Shown here: piece after piece, positions 1-10,645 of the stretch | Numbering within the stretch: position 1 is the stretch's first letter | How the letters are laid out: each line of letters opens with the position of its first letter | Assembly (NCBI GenBank): GCA_029237695.1 | Contig: CM055266.1 | Coordinates: forward strand, 111,803,370-111,867,369 | DNA from: Conchocele bisecta | Taxonomy: Eukaryota > Mollusca > Bivalvia > Lucinida > Thyasiridae | Length of the DNA stretch: 64,000 bases | Direction: 5' to 3' | The notes under the pieces: model-generated | What the model saw: the letters and a program-made list of their open reading frames with translations, nothing else | Told to the model about the DNA's origin: nothing | Database searches by the model: none | Position numbers and translations under genes: made by a program

Positions 1-336
1 ATGCCGACCGGAAGTCAAACCTCATGTATATACTTAGGTCTCAATATTTGACTGCCGGTCGAGTGCATCCCTGTGATTAAGCTCCTGTGGAGTTCATGGA
101 GAGTTTTGATATGTTATTACTAATGATATTCTGACCATTTTCTGACGAAAAAAAAAGCTTTTGCATATTTCTTTCGGATCTCAATCCTAATTCGTTTCGC
201 CTAATATATCAAAACATTTTATTTAGAGATACAAATTACGCCAGCTTGACTGAATGGATTACTTGGTCACACACATCGTAATGGGTTTTCTCAAGCGTAG
301 ATGAATGTGCTCTTACAATAATGGTCACTATTTGAG

Positions 337-557
337 GTTGTGACAGGAGAAATTGAACTTATGTATGTTGCGACCGGTGTAGATCCAGATCATCCTGTGC
401 AACCGCAAGATCTGCACTATTCTCCATTCTATCAAACACCCGTCATACTTGTAACAAGCAACATGGATGGTTATCAGGCTACAGGAGTGTGGTATTTTAT
501 CAGGCGTTGCACTGATCACAAAATCCCATAAGCCCCATTTCTCCAGTCACAGCCATA
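337..557. repeat. Foldback repeat family F1, copy 1
   Basis: About 220 bp. The left end reads like TGACAGGAGAAATTG and the right end is its inverted form (CATTTCTCCAGTCACAGCC). The middle contains GTAGATCCAGATCA and GTGTGGTA motifs shared with about ten other loci (3.4, 12.1, 14.75, 17.2, 20.4, 20.75, 48.6, 50.6 and 54.8 kb). It has no coding capacity of its own, and the short open frames in it are incidental. It behaves like a non-autonomous foldback element. Confidence 0.75.
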
Positions 558-565
558 TTTGACTT

Positions 566-637
566 ACAGTGAAACCTCTCTAAACCGAACACACTGGGAT
601 GTCCCCAGTGTGTCCGGTTTACAGACGTTCCACTGTA
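566..637. repeat. Short palindromic MITE family F2, copy 1
   Basis: A palindrome of about 70 bp with ends ACAGTGAAACCTCTCTAAAC and its complement, and a core of the type ACACTGGG..CCCAGTGT. At least twelve full or partial copies occur in the window. One of them is the target of the Polinton insertion. Confidence 0.85.
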
Positions 638-970
638 AAACATACAGATAACGACCTCAATACACGAGTGGGTGCTTTGCGATCACGAACATACATTATA
701 ATCGGAGATAAATGGCGATGAACCCGATCAGAATTGAGTAAAACTAACATTTCTCTGTATCCAGTTTAGAGGGGTTATACTGCATGCCAATCAACACAAA
801 TGGTAACTAGAGCAGCTTGAGCTGCATCAACGGTTTGAGCCTCAAACATTGATTTCATGTGTAACTAAGCTTTAGCCCAAGGTGTAAACTATCGGTTGCA
901 AAAAGAATTTCTGAAGGTTTAGAATGAACAGTCCAACATTATTGTGTTCGCATCATCACACCGATGTGGG

Positions 971-1040
971 GCCGGTTAGCTTAGAGGTAGAGCGATGGAC
1001 TCGGAGCGAGGGATACCGGGTTCGATCCTCAGCCAAAGTT
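971..1040 (+). repeat. tRNA-like sequence (SINE head candidate)
   Basis: Contains TAGCTTAGAGGTAGAGC, matching an internal A box, and GGGTTCGATCC, matching a B box, at tRNA-like spacing. The acceptor strands do not pair and the T stem has a mismatch. A tRNA-derived SINE head or decayed tRNA therefore fits better than a working tRNA gene. The sequence just after it is the repeat duplicated at 1.8 kb, but that second copy lacks the tRNA-like part. Confidence 0.45.
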
Positions 1041-1620
1041 TTAGCTAAAGGACTGAAATATCGACTACAGCAAAAACAATTGAAATCGAATGATAAATAA
1101 CGAAGCTGACGTCACATCCGTTTGCTCTATTTTGAAAACTTGAAAAAATACGTTCATCTTTGACATCGAATAGAGCCGTAAGTAGTCAAGATATAGCTCT
1201 GAAAATTATCATCTTTCATGCGGCTGACACTCCCCTATCACCCTGGCAAGAAATTATGTTGCTGACAGTACTGTACAAATTGGAAAACGTTTGTAAAGAC
1301 CACCCGTTATCAGCCGAAATTCGGCAAAATCGTTGAAAAGTATGTACATCTTTCAACTTCAAATGCCTATAGCTCTTTTATTTGAGCAGATAGCCGAAAA
1401 CTGTCAGATTCTGAGATAGAGAATTTTGTCAGCTTTCCAATGCAAAAAGAATTCTTGAAATCGGTTGGAAAATAAGGAAGTTATAGGAAGTATGACGTCA
1501 CTTCCGTTTTCGTGGAAAGTAGCATTAAAAGATATCTGAAAATCTCTGAGTCTCTGCTCACACTTGATCCAAATCGGCATGCACAATTTGAAGTCGATCC
1601 GACCAGCTGTTTGGTGTAGA
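1036..1620. repeat. Local duplication, copy A
   Basis: This segment recurs at 1795-2315 in the same order and orientation, offset by about 760 bp, with small indels. Shared landmarks are TTTTAGCTAAAGGACTGAAA, the TGACGTCACATCCG stretch, CTGACACTCCCCTATCAC and GATCCGACCAGC. No convincing coding potential was seen. Confidence 0.75.
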
Positions 1621-1794
1621 TGGAGGGAGCCCGTAAGTCAGCGGATGATTATTTTTCGATAGTTATCGCCCTTAAATTGCAGTTTACGCCATTTGTAAAT
1701 ACACCTAATAAAACGGAAATTAAATATGTGCAATATTCCGCCAGTGAAGTTTTCGATTGGTTTTTCACCATAGGCCGGGCACAAAGCGGGAAAG

Positions 1795-2315
1795 TTTTAG
1801 CTAAAGGACTGAAATATCGACCGCAGCAAGAAATTTTGAAATCTATTGATAAATAACGAAGCTGACGTCACATCCGTTTGCTCTATTTTGAAAACTTGAA
1901 AAAAGAGACGTTCATCTTCGACATCCAATAGAACCGGAAGTAGTAAAGATAGAGCTCTGAAAAGTATCATCTTGTATGCGCCTGACACTCCCCTATCACA
2001 CTAGCAAGAAATTATGTTGCTGACATTACTGTACAAATTGGAAAACGTTTGTAAAGGCCACCCGAAATTCGGCAAAAATTCGGCAAAATCGTTGAAAAGT
2101 ATGTACATTTTTCAACTTCAACTTCAGCTTTCCAATGCAAAAAGATTTTTTGAAATCGGTTGGAAAATAAGGAAGTTATAGAAAGTATGACATCACTTCC
2201 GGTTTCGTGGAAATTGGCAATAAGAGATTTCTGAAAATCTCTAAGTCTCGACTCACACTTGATCCGAATCTGCATGCAAAATTTGAAGTCGATCCGACCA
2301 GCGGTTTGGGCTGTA
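1795..2315. repeat. Local duplication, copy B
   Basis: Second copy of the 1036-1620 segment. It lacks part of the middle present in copy A. The short open frames across it are not conserved between the two copies, which argues against coding. Confidence 0.75.
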
Positions 2316-2363
2316 GACTGAACGGCTGAATACAAAAAAACCAAAAAAAAAACCAACGAATAC

Positions 2364-2445
2364 AATAGGTTTTCGGCGCAGCGGAAAGCCGCCTCAAACC
2401 TAACAATAGGTTTTCGGCGCAGCTGAAAGCCGCCTCAAACCTAAC
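2364..2445. repeat. Tandem duplication of a ~41-bp unit
   Basis: Two adjacent copies of a unit containing AGGTTTTCGGCGCAG and GCCGCCTCAAACCTAAC, differing by about one base. Confidence 0.8.
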
Positions 2446-2689
2446 TATATGTAATGCATGATCGGCCGGTCGATCTTCATTCTAATAATAATTGAGACAA
2501 GCCATGCGATTTTGTACCTTCGGACAACTGTCTCATATGTGGACAGATGGGGCTTCCAAATTATGTGCATCCACGTAATCTGACCAGGCGATACACGGCG
2601 TGCCAGTCAATCATTAAATCACCCATCATGCTTCAAACAAACGGTATACGTGTGTATTCTGTGAAATGCGCCTTCGCAGGTATCATCTC

Positions 2690-2935
2690 TACGGAGCCCC
2701 GCAGGGGAGACATGGATTTGCTTTTATTAATTATTTCCCACGAAATAACAATTCGATCGCTCAATTTAACTATTCTTTCCCTCGAATTAACAATTCGTTC
2801 CGACGATATAACAATTCGTTCCCTCGAATTAACAATTCGTTCCTACCAAATGACAATTCGTTACCTCAATTTAAAATTCGTTCCCTCGAATTAACAATTC
2901 GTTCCCACGATATAACAATTCGTTTTGTAGAAAAT
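2690..2935. repeat. Hairpin-capped 21-bp array, locus 1
   Basis: A cap ACGGAGCCCCGCAGGGG and a T-rich spacer are followed by about nine tandem units of 21 bp (CGAATTAACAATTCGTTCCC type). Units vary at a few positions (GAATTA, GATATA, AAATGA). The two long open frames across it are by-products of a 21-bp period, which is a multiple of three. The same architecture is seen at 40.6, 48.1, 56.2 and 63.7 kb. Confidence 0.8.
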
Positions 2936-3164
2936 TCTCAATCATGACTTTTTATTATATACCTACCCATGAAATACATAGTCATACGATGTAAATAAAA
3001 GTCATATGTTCTCATCGATGAAATAAACAACTTCGGGTGAAAATACGACTACTTCCGCTATCTATATTCATAAAATCTATGTTCGGGAAAACAGCGCAAA
3101 TAGGCTGCAAATACACATTCATTAGTCTAAAAAAACTGCTAATTTCCATGGAGCGGTATATAAT

Positions 3165-3362
3165 AAATAGAATATTCATATTTTTGCAACGAATATGACA
3201 TATATGTTCATCTCGTGGTGTGAAATGTTCTTATTTCACTCGTGATATCTCGTGGTGTGAAATGTTCTTATTTCACTCGTGCCATGGTACGAGTGAAATA
3301 AGAACATTTCACACCACGAGATGAACATATATGTCATATTCGTTGCAAAAATATGAATATCC
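3165..3362. repeat. Large palindrome
   Basis: An inverted repeat whose arms contain CATATTTTTGCAACGAATAT and CTCGTGGTGTGAAATGTTC. The left arm holds an internal duplication of a 39-bp piece. The arms read back to back around CATGG. It is a foldback element of unknown family. Confidence 0.8.
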
Positions 3363-3430
3363 TCTATATCTTTATATTCATGTGCGAAACATTATAGCTG
3401 TGTTTTTTATATAGGGTTGTTCCATGTTCT

Positions 3431-3650
3431 ATGTTATATTTGACTGTGAAATGGGGCTTATGTGTTTTGCGACTAGTGTGGACCCATATCAGCCTGTGCA
3501 TCCGCAGTCTGATCAGGATCTGCCCTACTGGTAAATCCGCCATGTGTTTAACAAGCAATATTGATCACTATCAGGCCGCAGAAATGTGCTGTTTGAACAG
3601 GAGCTACAGTGGTCCAAATCCCATAAGCCCCAATTCACAGTCACAAATGC
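3431..3650. repeat. Foldback family F1, copy 2
   Basis: Left end TGACTGTGAAATGGGGCTTA and right end in inverted form (CATAAGCCCCAATTCACAG). The core matches the other F1 copies. Confidence 0.7.
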
Positions 3651-3675
3651 GATCCACTTAAGCAATGTATCACCA

Positions 3676-3897
3676 CCAGGATGCATGATCACGTGGTTAC
3701 AACAACAACAAGAACAATGGCTGAAAGTGTTGAAAGCGCGCCCACTTCAAAGTAAGTATTATTTGATATTTTCCTTAATATGAAACAGATCTTGATGAAA
3801 TATGGCACAGCAAATTGGTCTTCATGAGGTGCATTTGGTGGTCCCGGAAGTGCGGCACATACTTACGTCATTTTTGCGAAGAATTGATTTCCGTATC
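3676..3897. repeat. Foldback family F5, left arm only
   Basis: Begins GGATGCATGATCACGTGGTT, then an ACAACAACA run and GCGCGCCCACTTCAAAGTAA, and continues to the CGAAGAATTGATTTCCGT motif near the palindrome centre. The intact palindrome is seen at 44708-45105. Here the right arm is replaced by the Tc1-like fragment that starts at about 3896. Confidence 0.75.
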
Positions 3898-4510
3898 AGT
3901 GCGGGTGTGCATTATCTTGCTGCAGCGTCACACCAGGACCATAATTACGAATGAATGGCAAGACATGTGGCATTAAAACGTCATAAATATAACGTTGGGC
4001 ATGGATGATTCCCTGTATAATTACCAGCTCTGTCTTGCTGTTTCCCATAATCCCGTCCCAGACCATTACGCTCTCTCCTCCAAACCTATCCCTCTCCACC
4101 ACACAGCAGTCCGCGAGTCTTTCGTTCTTGCGTCTGTATACACGCAATCTGCCATCTGCGTGGCTGATGGTGAACCGAGATTCGTCTGTAAACAAAACTC
4201 TGTCCCAGTTAGCCCGCCTCCAATTGAGATGGCGTCGACACCACAACAGCCTGGAGGCACGGTGACGCCTGGACATCACATGACCAGTGTACGAGAGTCG
4301 AGCTCTGATTGGTTGTGCGTTACGACGTAACCGTTTACGGATGGTCTGCCCAGAAACACTGTAACGCCAAATCGTAACGGTGGGTGGCAAAAGGCGTTGA
4401 AGCATGTAACGCTCCATTCTTGCCGTCGTCACACGAGGTCTACCAGCTCGAGATGATCTCAAACGAATCGTACTATGTGTACTCACAACATGTATATACC
4501 TTGTGTTCAC
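3896..4510 (-). pseudogene. Tc1/mariner-family transposase, truncated
   Basis: A frame of 204 codons with hallmarks of Tc1-type DDE transposases: a GRPR linker near residue 28, the first catalytic Asp in VLFTDESRF at about residues 106-114, the V-M-V-W stretch near 150, and the second Asp in LQQDNAHPH at the C-terminus. A full-length relative runs to about 340 residues. The first helix-turn-helix before the GRPR linker is missing. So is everything after DNAHPH, including the third acidic residue, because the frame stops where the element abuts an F5 foldback arm. It is therefore a dead fragment. No terminal inverted repeats were identified. Confidence 0.85.
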
Positions 4511-4730
4511 CTTGCACGTGGAAAAGGTGGTAAACAGCGTTCACTTCGAGAGCGAAATATACACGGCGGACACGTGGTAAACTGTACACAGTCGTATTCT
4601 CAACATCGCCAAGATCTCACATAAATATACATTGCCCATAGTTCATGTACGTAAAAGAGGGACGTTTCCTGTTTTGCTAAGTATATAGGTACAGTTGGGT
4701 TCAGAAATACGATACAAATCTACAATGAAT

Positions 4731-5275
4731 CTACTGTCTGTTTCACTAAAGCTGCCCAAATTTTACGGCCATATACACAATGCAAAAACAATATTTTTTT
4801 CGATAATATTAAATTAAAGCAAAATTTAAGAATGAGCCTTCTTTTTATTTCGTGAAATTTGATCAAATATTGGTTTTATTACGAACAATTTATTTCTCTA
4901 TTGGAATTTAACATGGGGGAAAAAGATGTAAGGGATTGTGGGAGGAGTCAAAAAACGAAAAAAGTGAGCTTGGAAATGATCTAACTAAGAAAACAAAAGT
5001 TAAATTTTGAAAATCGGTCCAGGATTACCGAAATACCAAACAATTTCCCCATGTTAAATCCCCATAGACATCTTCACTCCGTGAAGATGTCTATGGGGAT
5101 TTAACATGGGGAAATTTTGTTTTCACAATAAAATCAATATTTGACCAAATTTCACGAAATAAAAAGAAGGCTCATTCTTAAATTTTCCTTTAATTTAATA
5201 TTATCGAAAAAAATATTGTTTTTAAATTGTTTATATGGCCGCAAAATTTGGGCAGCTTTCGTGAAACAGACAGTA
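4731..5275. repeat. Foldback family F7, full copy
   Basis: Inverted arms start with CTACTGTCTGTTTCAC..GCTGCCCAAATTTTACGGCC and meet at a central palindrome built on CCCCATGTTAAATCCCC and CATAGACATCTTCAC. A second copy is at 11107-11673 and a related partial copy at 57.4-57.75 kb. Confidence 0.8.
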
Positions 5276-5319
5276 GTCTTTGTTAATCTGATTCATCACT
5301 GTCTCTGCGTATCAGGGGG

Positions 5320-5540
5320 ACGTTTCACTAAACTTCGTACGAATAAAATGTTCATAAGTGCAAATTTAGGATCGTTTGGAAATTTCAATTGATGGATTTA
5401 CATTTATTGAGCATAGGCTATGCTCAATACATGTACATCCAATAATCGTTTACATGAAAATATTGTTAATGTGACATTTACAGACTATCATGATTTTGCA
5501 CTTACGAACATTTTAGTCGTACGAAGTTTAGTGAAACGGA
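5320..5540. repeat. Foldback family F4, copy 1
   Basis: Arms GTTTCACTAAACTTCGTACG and its inverted form ACGAAGTTTAGTGAAAC, with an AGCATAGGCTATGCT core. Other copies are at 10.0, 10.4, 10.65, 41.6, 54.7 (half), 55.1 and 62.75 kb. Confidence 0.85.
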
Positions 5541-5816
5541 CGACTGGGACCCAGTGCCATTTTTTACGGACTAGCTTTACAGAACAGTATCATTTAATTG
5601 ATTGCAACGACACTAGCTTCATAAGTAATCTGCAATATAGATACATAACATTTGTGAATATTCTCTTCGTACGAAGTTTAGTGAAACGGACGACTGGGAC
5701 CCAGTGCCATTTTTTACGGACTAGCTTTACAGAACAGTATCATTTAATTGATTGCAACGACACTAGCTTCATAAGTAATCTGCAATATAGATACATAACA
5801 TTTGTGAATATTCTCT
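5521..5816. repeat. 150-bp tandem duplication
   Basis: Two nearly identical adjacent 150-bp units, each starting ACGAAGTTTAGTGAAACGG (the end of an F4 arm) and ending GTGAATATTCTC. The open frame across them simply translates the repeat twice. Confidence 0.85.
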
Positions 5817-6239
5817 TGCTACATGTATAATGTGCAGCACATGACAATGTCATCATCGCCATGTGGTTATGTACGAGCCATCGGCCAGTTACGACAGTTG
5901 GAGCGTTTGACACAGACATCAAATTATATGACAGAAGAACTAATAATAGTTGGTGCAATACATCACAGATATATATGAAGACAGCGTGCTGTAAATACTA
6001 TTCCAGCAGACTATGCAACATGTTAGATATCTGAGCATTTCTCCCATCTATCTCAACATATAGACTGGGTGCTTTTCAATGTGTAACATGTAACGTCTAT
6101 TATTATATGGACGCATTGTGATAGGTAAGTCGTATTTCCTCTCATTGTATCCACGGCAAGTAGACATGAGTCTATACGCGTAGATGACAACATACATGTC
6201 ACTGGATTCGATGCAGAATTTATAGTTATATATGTATAT

Positions 6240-6310
6240 ACAGTGGAACCCCTTTAATCCGGACACCCTGGGGGTCCCCAGGGTGCCCGGTTTAGAGATG
6301 TTCCACTGTA
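6240..6310. repeat. Palindromic MITE F2, copy
   Basis: Ends ACAGTGGAACCCCTTTAA and GTTCCACTGTA, core ACACCCTGGGGGTCCCCAGG. A related degraded stretch follows at about 6410-6460 and again at about 6772-6950. Confidence 0.8.
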
Positions 6311-7153
6311 AAACAGACAGATAAATGCTTCAAGACACGCGTGGCTGCTTAGCTATCAAGAACAGCCTTTATTATCTGGTAAATGGCAATGTAACATATC
6401 TCAATTAAGCTCAACTAATTTTCCTCTGTGTCCGGTTTAGACGGGTTCTACCGTATTTACCGCACTGTATATGTGTCTACTGTTACACAGCTGTTACTGG
6501 GTTCTCAAATGATTTCATAGAGGGTCAACAAACTGCTACCGACTTTGTAAATACGTTTGATGAAAACAACACATAGCACGTTGTTATATCTATGTCTTTG
6601 GAATATGTTGCGCCACGGTTTTCTTCACTTACATTACATATTATGTGTGGTCTGTATCAATCGCCATCAGAGGTAGCCGATGTCTGGTACCTAATATGAT
6701 GCTTGATGTGGCAAATCAATGCGGAGTATTATATATTTATCCATTAACAAGAGCAGATTCACTTGCAGCGGAACCTCTCTAAACCGGACACCAAGAAAAC
6801 AGCTGTGATCTTATTTTTGATGAGATTCTCGTTCGTTTATCTCGGGTGATAATGTTTGTTCATGATCGCGTAGCACACAACTATGGCTCAGAATGATCAA
6901 ATGCACGATTTACAGTGATACCTCTCTAACCGGACACCCTGGGACACTGTACATACATGTATACACACATTGTTACAAATGCGCACACAGAGGGTTTGAA
7001 GCCTGATTAGACGTCGACGACGGTACGTAATAATGTTTAAATATCTCATATTTACAAACCTATTATCTTTGAAACCAGTGTTAACTTTTATGACGTACGC
7101 CCGTAATCTGGCCGTTTTGCATGTCGGTAACAGATTTTGAGAGGTTCAATATA

Positions 7154-7471
7154 TTATGTGCACAGTTTCTCTAGTAATCCCAGTTCCTTGATCGCCCTAC
7201 ACGCGTTTGGTATTTCACTTAATGCACTGGCAGCAAAGCGGGGGTGCGGATTACTCGAGTCGGCAATTTCTTTGTGGAAGTCTATAAAACTGAAGTTGTC
7301 GAATTGTCTTTCCTTTATTTTGTCATCAAAGTCGTTCATGACGATCCAGGGACCATCGCCGACACCCACCATCAGTATGGAGAGGGGGACGGCGGACGCA
7401 CGGATGATCGCCTGCACGGTGTCCTCTTCTCTCGTCACCTGACCGTCAGCGCAGATCACCAGGATGTGGTA
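7154..7471 (-). CDS. Copine-type vWA protein, exon 4 (last)
   Basis: Final coding exon of a copine-like gene, 105 codons plus stop. It starts after a TTGCAG acceptor in phase 0, matching the phase of the previous exon's end. It encodes YHILVICADGQVT, then PLSILMVGVGDGPW, then FDDKIKERQFDNFSF, which are signature blocks of the C-terminal half of the copine (von Willebrand A-like) domain. ALSEIPNACRAIKELG follows, and the frame ends at TAA. Joined with exons 1-3 the coding length is 774 bp (257 residues). That is the length of a lone copine domain, without the paired C2 domains of classical copines or the RING finger of plant RGLG proteins. It probably binds a partner or metal through the vWA fold; the cellular role is not evident. 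Confidence 0.85.
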   Translation of the reverse strand, partial: YHILVICADGQVTREEDTVQAIIRASAVPLSILMVGVGDGPWIVMNDFDDKIKERQFDNFSFIDFHKEIADSSNPHPRFAASALSEIPNACRAIKELGLLEKLCT

Positions 7472-7860
7472 CTGCAACACACCGGTATACATAACAGCCT
7501 GCGTTAACCATTTCACTCCTAAGTAACTGGAATGGAGTGTTTATATGTTAGTTGCAGGACCAATCAAATCAGCACAAAATGATATTCAGACTAGTTCATT
7601 TATGAAAAGGGGGTGTTTTGTTATCACAAATGTGAAAATTACATGCAAAAAATGTAGATCCTGATGAGACGGCTCGTCATTTTCCCATTTATATAGTTCG
7701 ACACCAATAGGATCGACATACAAACTATACAAACTATGTAGTCTCCAGCTATTACAGTGTAAACGTTTTACTTTGTATAAGGCAAAAGTCTAAGGTGATA
7801 ATATATGTTCATGATCGCATAGCACACAGCTATGGCTCAGAATTTTCCAATGCCTGATTT

Positions 7861-7932
7861 ACAGTGAAACCACTCTAAACCGGACACCCTGGGGACCTCC
7901 CAGGGTGTTCGGTTTAGAGAGGTTTCACTGTA
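7861..7932. repeat. Palindromic MITE F2, copy
   Basis: Inside intron 3 of the copine-type gene. Ends ACAGTGAAACCACTCTAAAC and GAGAGGTTTCACTGT, core ACACCCTGGG..CCCAGGGTGT. Confidence 0.85.
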
Positions 7933-8045
7933 CATATTCCTTGAAAAAAGGTGGCTATACTAAGCATTTAGTACCGGTTTTTAGTTTTCACGGAAATCCA
8001 CTAAATGTACTCGACAATCATGATTTACGGCACATTTCAACTTAC

Positions 8046-8177
8046 CTTCTTTGTTTTCTCTACAATACGGACCGCCTCGTCAATAAGCGGTTTGAAGTTG
8101 GTCGGACCACCGAGCTTTATGTCGGGAGTAATCTTATTGTACACGTCCAGCACTTCTTGGAAACCCATGCAATCTCC
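8046..8177 (-). CDS. Copine-type vWA protein, exon 3
   Basis: An exon of 44 codons between a TTTTTTCAG acceptor and a GTAAG donor, phase 0 at both ends. It encodes GDCMGFQEVLDVYNKI and LGGPTNFKPLIDEAV. These match the copine block in which a GPTNF motif supplies vWA-domain residues. The exon boundaries and conserved motif order leave little doubt about the gene model. Confidence 0.85.
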
Positions 8178-8377
8178 CTGAAAAAAGAGTGTTATTGTAG
8201 CCGCGAGGTTACGACCTCCGACTGTCACTCCGGCGAACCGGGTTCGACACTGATCCTGGCCCTGGAGTTTGTGGAGCTGTGCCATATAGCGGCTTGTTCT
8301 GCGGGTATTGAAGGTACCCTTACATGAAGCAAGACGCTCGCTGAAATGGAGCTCATGAGAGTTGTGACCGGTTCATT

Positions 8378-8542
8378 ATAGGAATGAATGGCATTTTTGT
8401 GGAATTTATCGGGGTATAAACTTGGAAAAGTCGCGGGAATACTGGACGAAGGCCGGAAGGCCTCGTCCAGTATTCCCGCGACTTTTCCAAGTTTATATCC
8501 CAGATAAATTCCACAAAAAGGCCATTCATTCCTTATAATTCC
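8378..8542. repeat. Perfect-type palindrome in intron 2
   Basis: Inverted arms of about 75 bp containing GAATGAATGGCATTTTTGTGG and ACTTGGAAAAGTCGCGGGAA around CGAAGGCCGGAAGGCCTCG. An isolated foldback element; no second copy was recognised in the window. Confidence 0.85.
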
Positions 8543-8911
8543 AGCATTTGAAATAAATTCATCAAGAAAATGTGTTTATTTTCCGTTTTGTTAAGAATTA
8601 TTTTAACTGCGCCTCACGGTTACGGAAAGTAGTTCGGCGTGGGAGTTTACTGGGATATAACTGTTGGACAGAGACTTGCTACGGGCCAATCAAATGTTAG
8701 GGAATTGTGTAAATATTTTTGTGCTGGAATTATTGATAGAAGCATGACGGATGCTTCATTGATGGAGTGGCATATCCTGATCAGAATATGCGTTTATGCG
8801 ATATCTCTACGTAGAGTGGCATCTTGTCAGGAAACCGGTGCATATTTCGACGTGAAACATTTACGCTGGTGCAGTGTGCAACACCAGTTGGAATGCTCAA
8901 ACACCAGGATT

Positions 8912-8980
8912 ACAGAGGAACCACTCTAAACCAGACACTGGACCCTCCTAGGGCGCCCAGATTAGAGCCGTTCCAACGTA
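8912..8980. repeat. Palindromic MITE F2, diverged copy
   Basis: Ends ACAGAGGAACCACTCTAAAC and GAGCCGTTCCAACGTA. More mismatches than the other copies. Confidence 0.65.
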
Positions 8981-9108
8981 CATAATTAACAGTATTGCAT
9001 GTTATTACAATACACACCTACATATATCACACATACAGTGTAGCAGCGGTGGATTTAGGAGAAGGAAATATGTATGCATACTATAATCTCTTTCTGTATA
9101 TTGTCACT

Positions 9109-9352
9109 GGCGCTACACTCCGCGCCGGCGTAAAATGTTTCACGTCCATTTAGGAGTCGGATTCCTGACGAATACTCATTCATCTACATGCAGCAGATAC
9201 TGCATAAACACATTTTCGTCAATTTGCGCCGGTTACAAACGAAATATGCGTTTATACGATAGCGCTAAGTAGAGTTAAGTGACATCTCGTCAGAAAACCG
9301 GTGCATATTTTCGACGTGAAACATTTTACGCCGGCGCGGAGTGCAGCATCAG
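9109..9352. repeat. Foldback family F15
   Basis: Arms GCGCCGGCGTAAAATGTTTC and the inverted GAAACATTTTACGCCGGCGC. It abuts the donor side of copine exon 2. Related copies are at 49882-50132 (full), and near 8.84 and 45.13 kb (half). Confidence 0.75.
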
Positions 9353-9362
9353 AAATAATTAC

Positions 9363-9580
9363 CTCTGGCTTCAGTGGGAATGTAGAATTACCCTTGACCT
9401 TGACGTCACCAAACCCAAACGCCGGTATCATGCCGTCTTCATCAAACGGCTCCAGGGTCTGCCCGAGGACAGAGATGACCTGCTGGTACGGATTGGTCGA
9501 TGGTCCGTTAACCTCGTGTAGACAGTATCCACCGAATGTGTTCTTTCCTAACAATCGGTTGCTTAATGTGTAGTCTATTC
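9363..9580 (-). CDS. Copine-type vWA protein, exon 2
   Basis: An exon of 218 bp with a TTTCAG acceptor and GTAATT donor. It completes the split Gly codon left by exon 1 and ends in phase 0. It encodes GIDYTLSNRL, the copine counterpart of the metal-binding DxSxS motif. It also encodes NPYQQVISVLGQTLEPFDED and MIPAFGFGD, all standard copine blocks. The donor lies about ten bases from a foldback element (9109-9352), so insertions have crowded this exon without damaging it. Confidence 0.88.
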
Positions 9581-9640
9581 CTGAAATAGTATACGCATAG
9601 AATATAATATAATTTAATGACTTAAACGCATACATGTGTT

Positions 9641-9925
9641 CAGGGGCGGATCCAGGATTTCAGTTAGGGGGGAAGGGCGGGGAGGCGGAACTTATTAATT
9701 AAAATAGTTGACTATATTTTCGAACATGCACCGTTCGTTCGTCGACAGAGCGGAGTTTGTGATACTGCAAATGGGGTCCGGGGCATGCTCCCCCGGAAAG
9801 AATCTTACATCCCAGTTCCTACGTTCTGCCAACTTCTGGCTCATTTTAGAGTAAAACAAATAATCTTTTACTCGCTGAATTTTAGGGAAATAGGGAGGGG
9901 TGCGCCCCTCATGAATCCGCCCTTG
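9641..9925. repeat. Foldback family F9 (CAGGGGCGGATCCAG ends)
   Basis: Begins CAGGGGCGGATCCAGGATTT and ends with the diverged inverted form GAATCCGCCCTTG. The second copy, at 49467-49762, is better preserved. Lies in intron 1 of the copine-type gene. Confidence 0.7.
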
Positions 9926-9996
9926 CGTGTTCTCGTCATATAAACAACTGAACAAGGATACACACTCGATCGTAGATGCATAACCCTTAACCGTGG

Positions 9997-10229
9997 GCCG
10001 TTTCACTAACCTTCGTACGACTAAAATGTTCGTAAGTACAAATTTAGGATCGTCTGGAAATTTCAATTGATGGATTTATATGTATTGAGCATAGGCTACA
10101 TGCTGCCTATGTTCAATAAATATAAATCAATAATTGTTTACAAGAAAACATTGTTAATGTGACGTTTACAGACTATCATAATTGTGTACTTACGAACCTT
10201 TTAGTCGTACGAAGTTTAGTGAAACGGCC
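9997..10229. repeat. Foldback family F4, copy 2
   Basis: Arms GTTTCACTAACCTTCGTACG and ACGAAGTTTAGTGAAACGG around a palindromic AGCATAGGCTAC core. Confidence 0.8.
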
Positions 10230-10399
10230 CCCTGGATGGTACGTGGTCACATTACAGAGGTCTCTAATAGTAGGCATTAGTGGCTGTATTGTTTACAAGG
10301 TAATTTATCTTCCTCTGTCTTGATACCGGATTCTGGTTTCCTAACCAGATAAATTGTATCCATTTTACCATCCATGGCCACGAGTTATTGACCTGTATG

Positions 10400-10632
10400 A
10401 CGTTTCACTAAACTACATACGACTAAGAAGTTCGTAAGTGCAAAACTAAAAGCAAAACAAAGTTCTCATTAGCAGATGATTTTTGATAGCTTTGGCGGAT
10501 TAGTTCAGTTTTCATAACCCAATCGTATTGGTGTAAAATGGTAGCATTAATGAACCTCGTTGATACGTGAAATGAATTTACCAAGATATTCGTACGAACA
10601 GTTGTATTGTACGATGTTTAGTGAAACAGGCC
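10400..10632. repeat. Foldback family F4, diverged copy
   Basis: Keeps the outer GTTTCACTAAAC and GTTTAGTGAAAC ends, but the interior differs from the other F4 copies. Confidence 0.6.
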
Positions 10633-10645
10633 CCGGGAACCCGCC

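Noticed and set aside
2547..2947. Two overlapping plus-strand frames of 93-115 codons
   Set aside because: Mostly translation of the 21-bp array at 2745-2930.
3995..4330. Plus-strand frames of 86-111 codons in the Tc1 region
   Set aside because: Antisense shadows of the transposase frame, which has clear DDE motifs.
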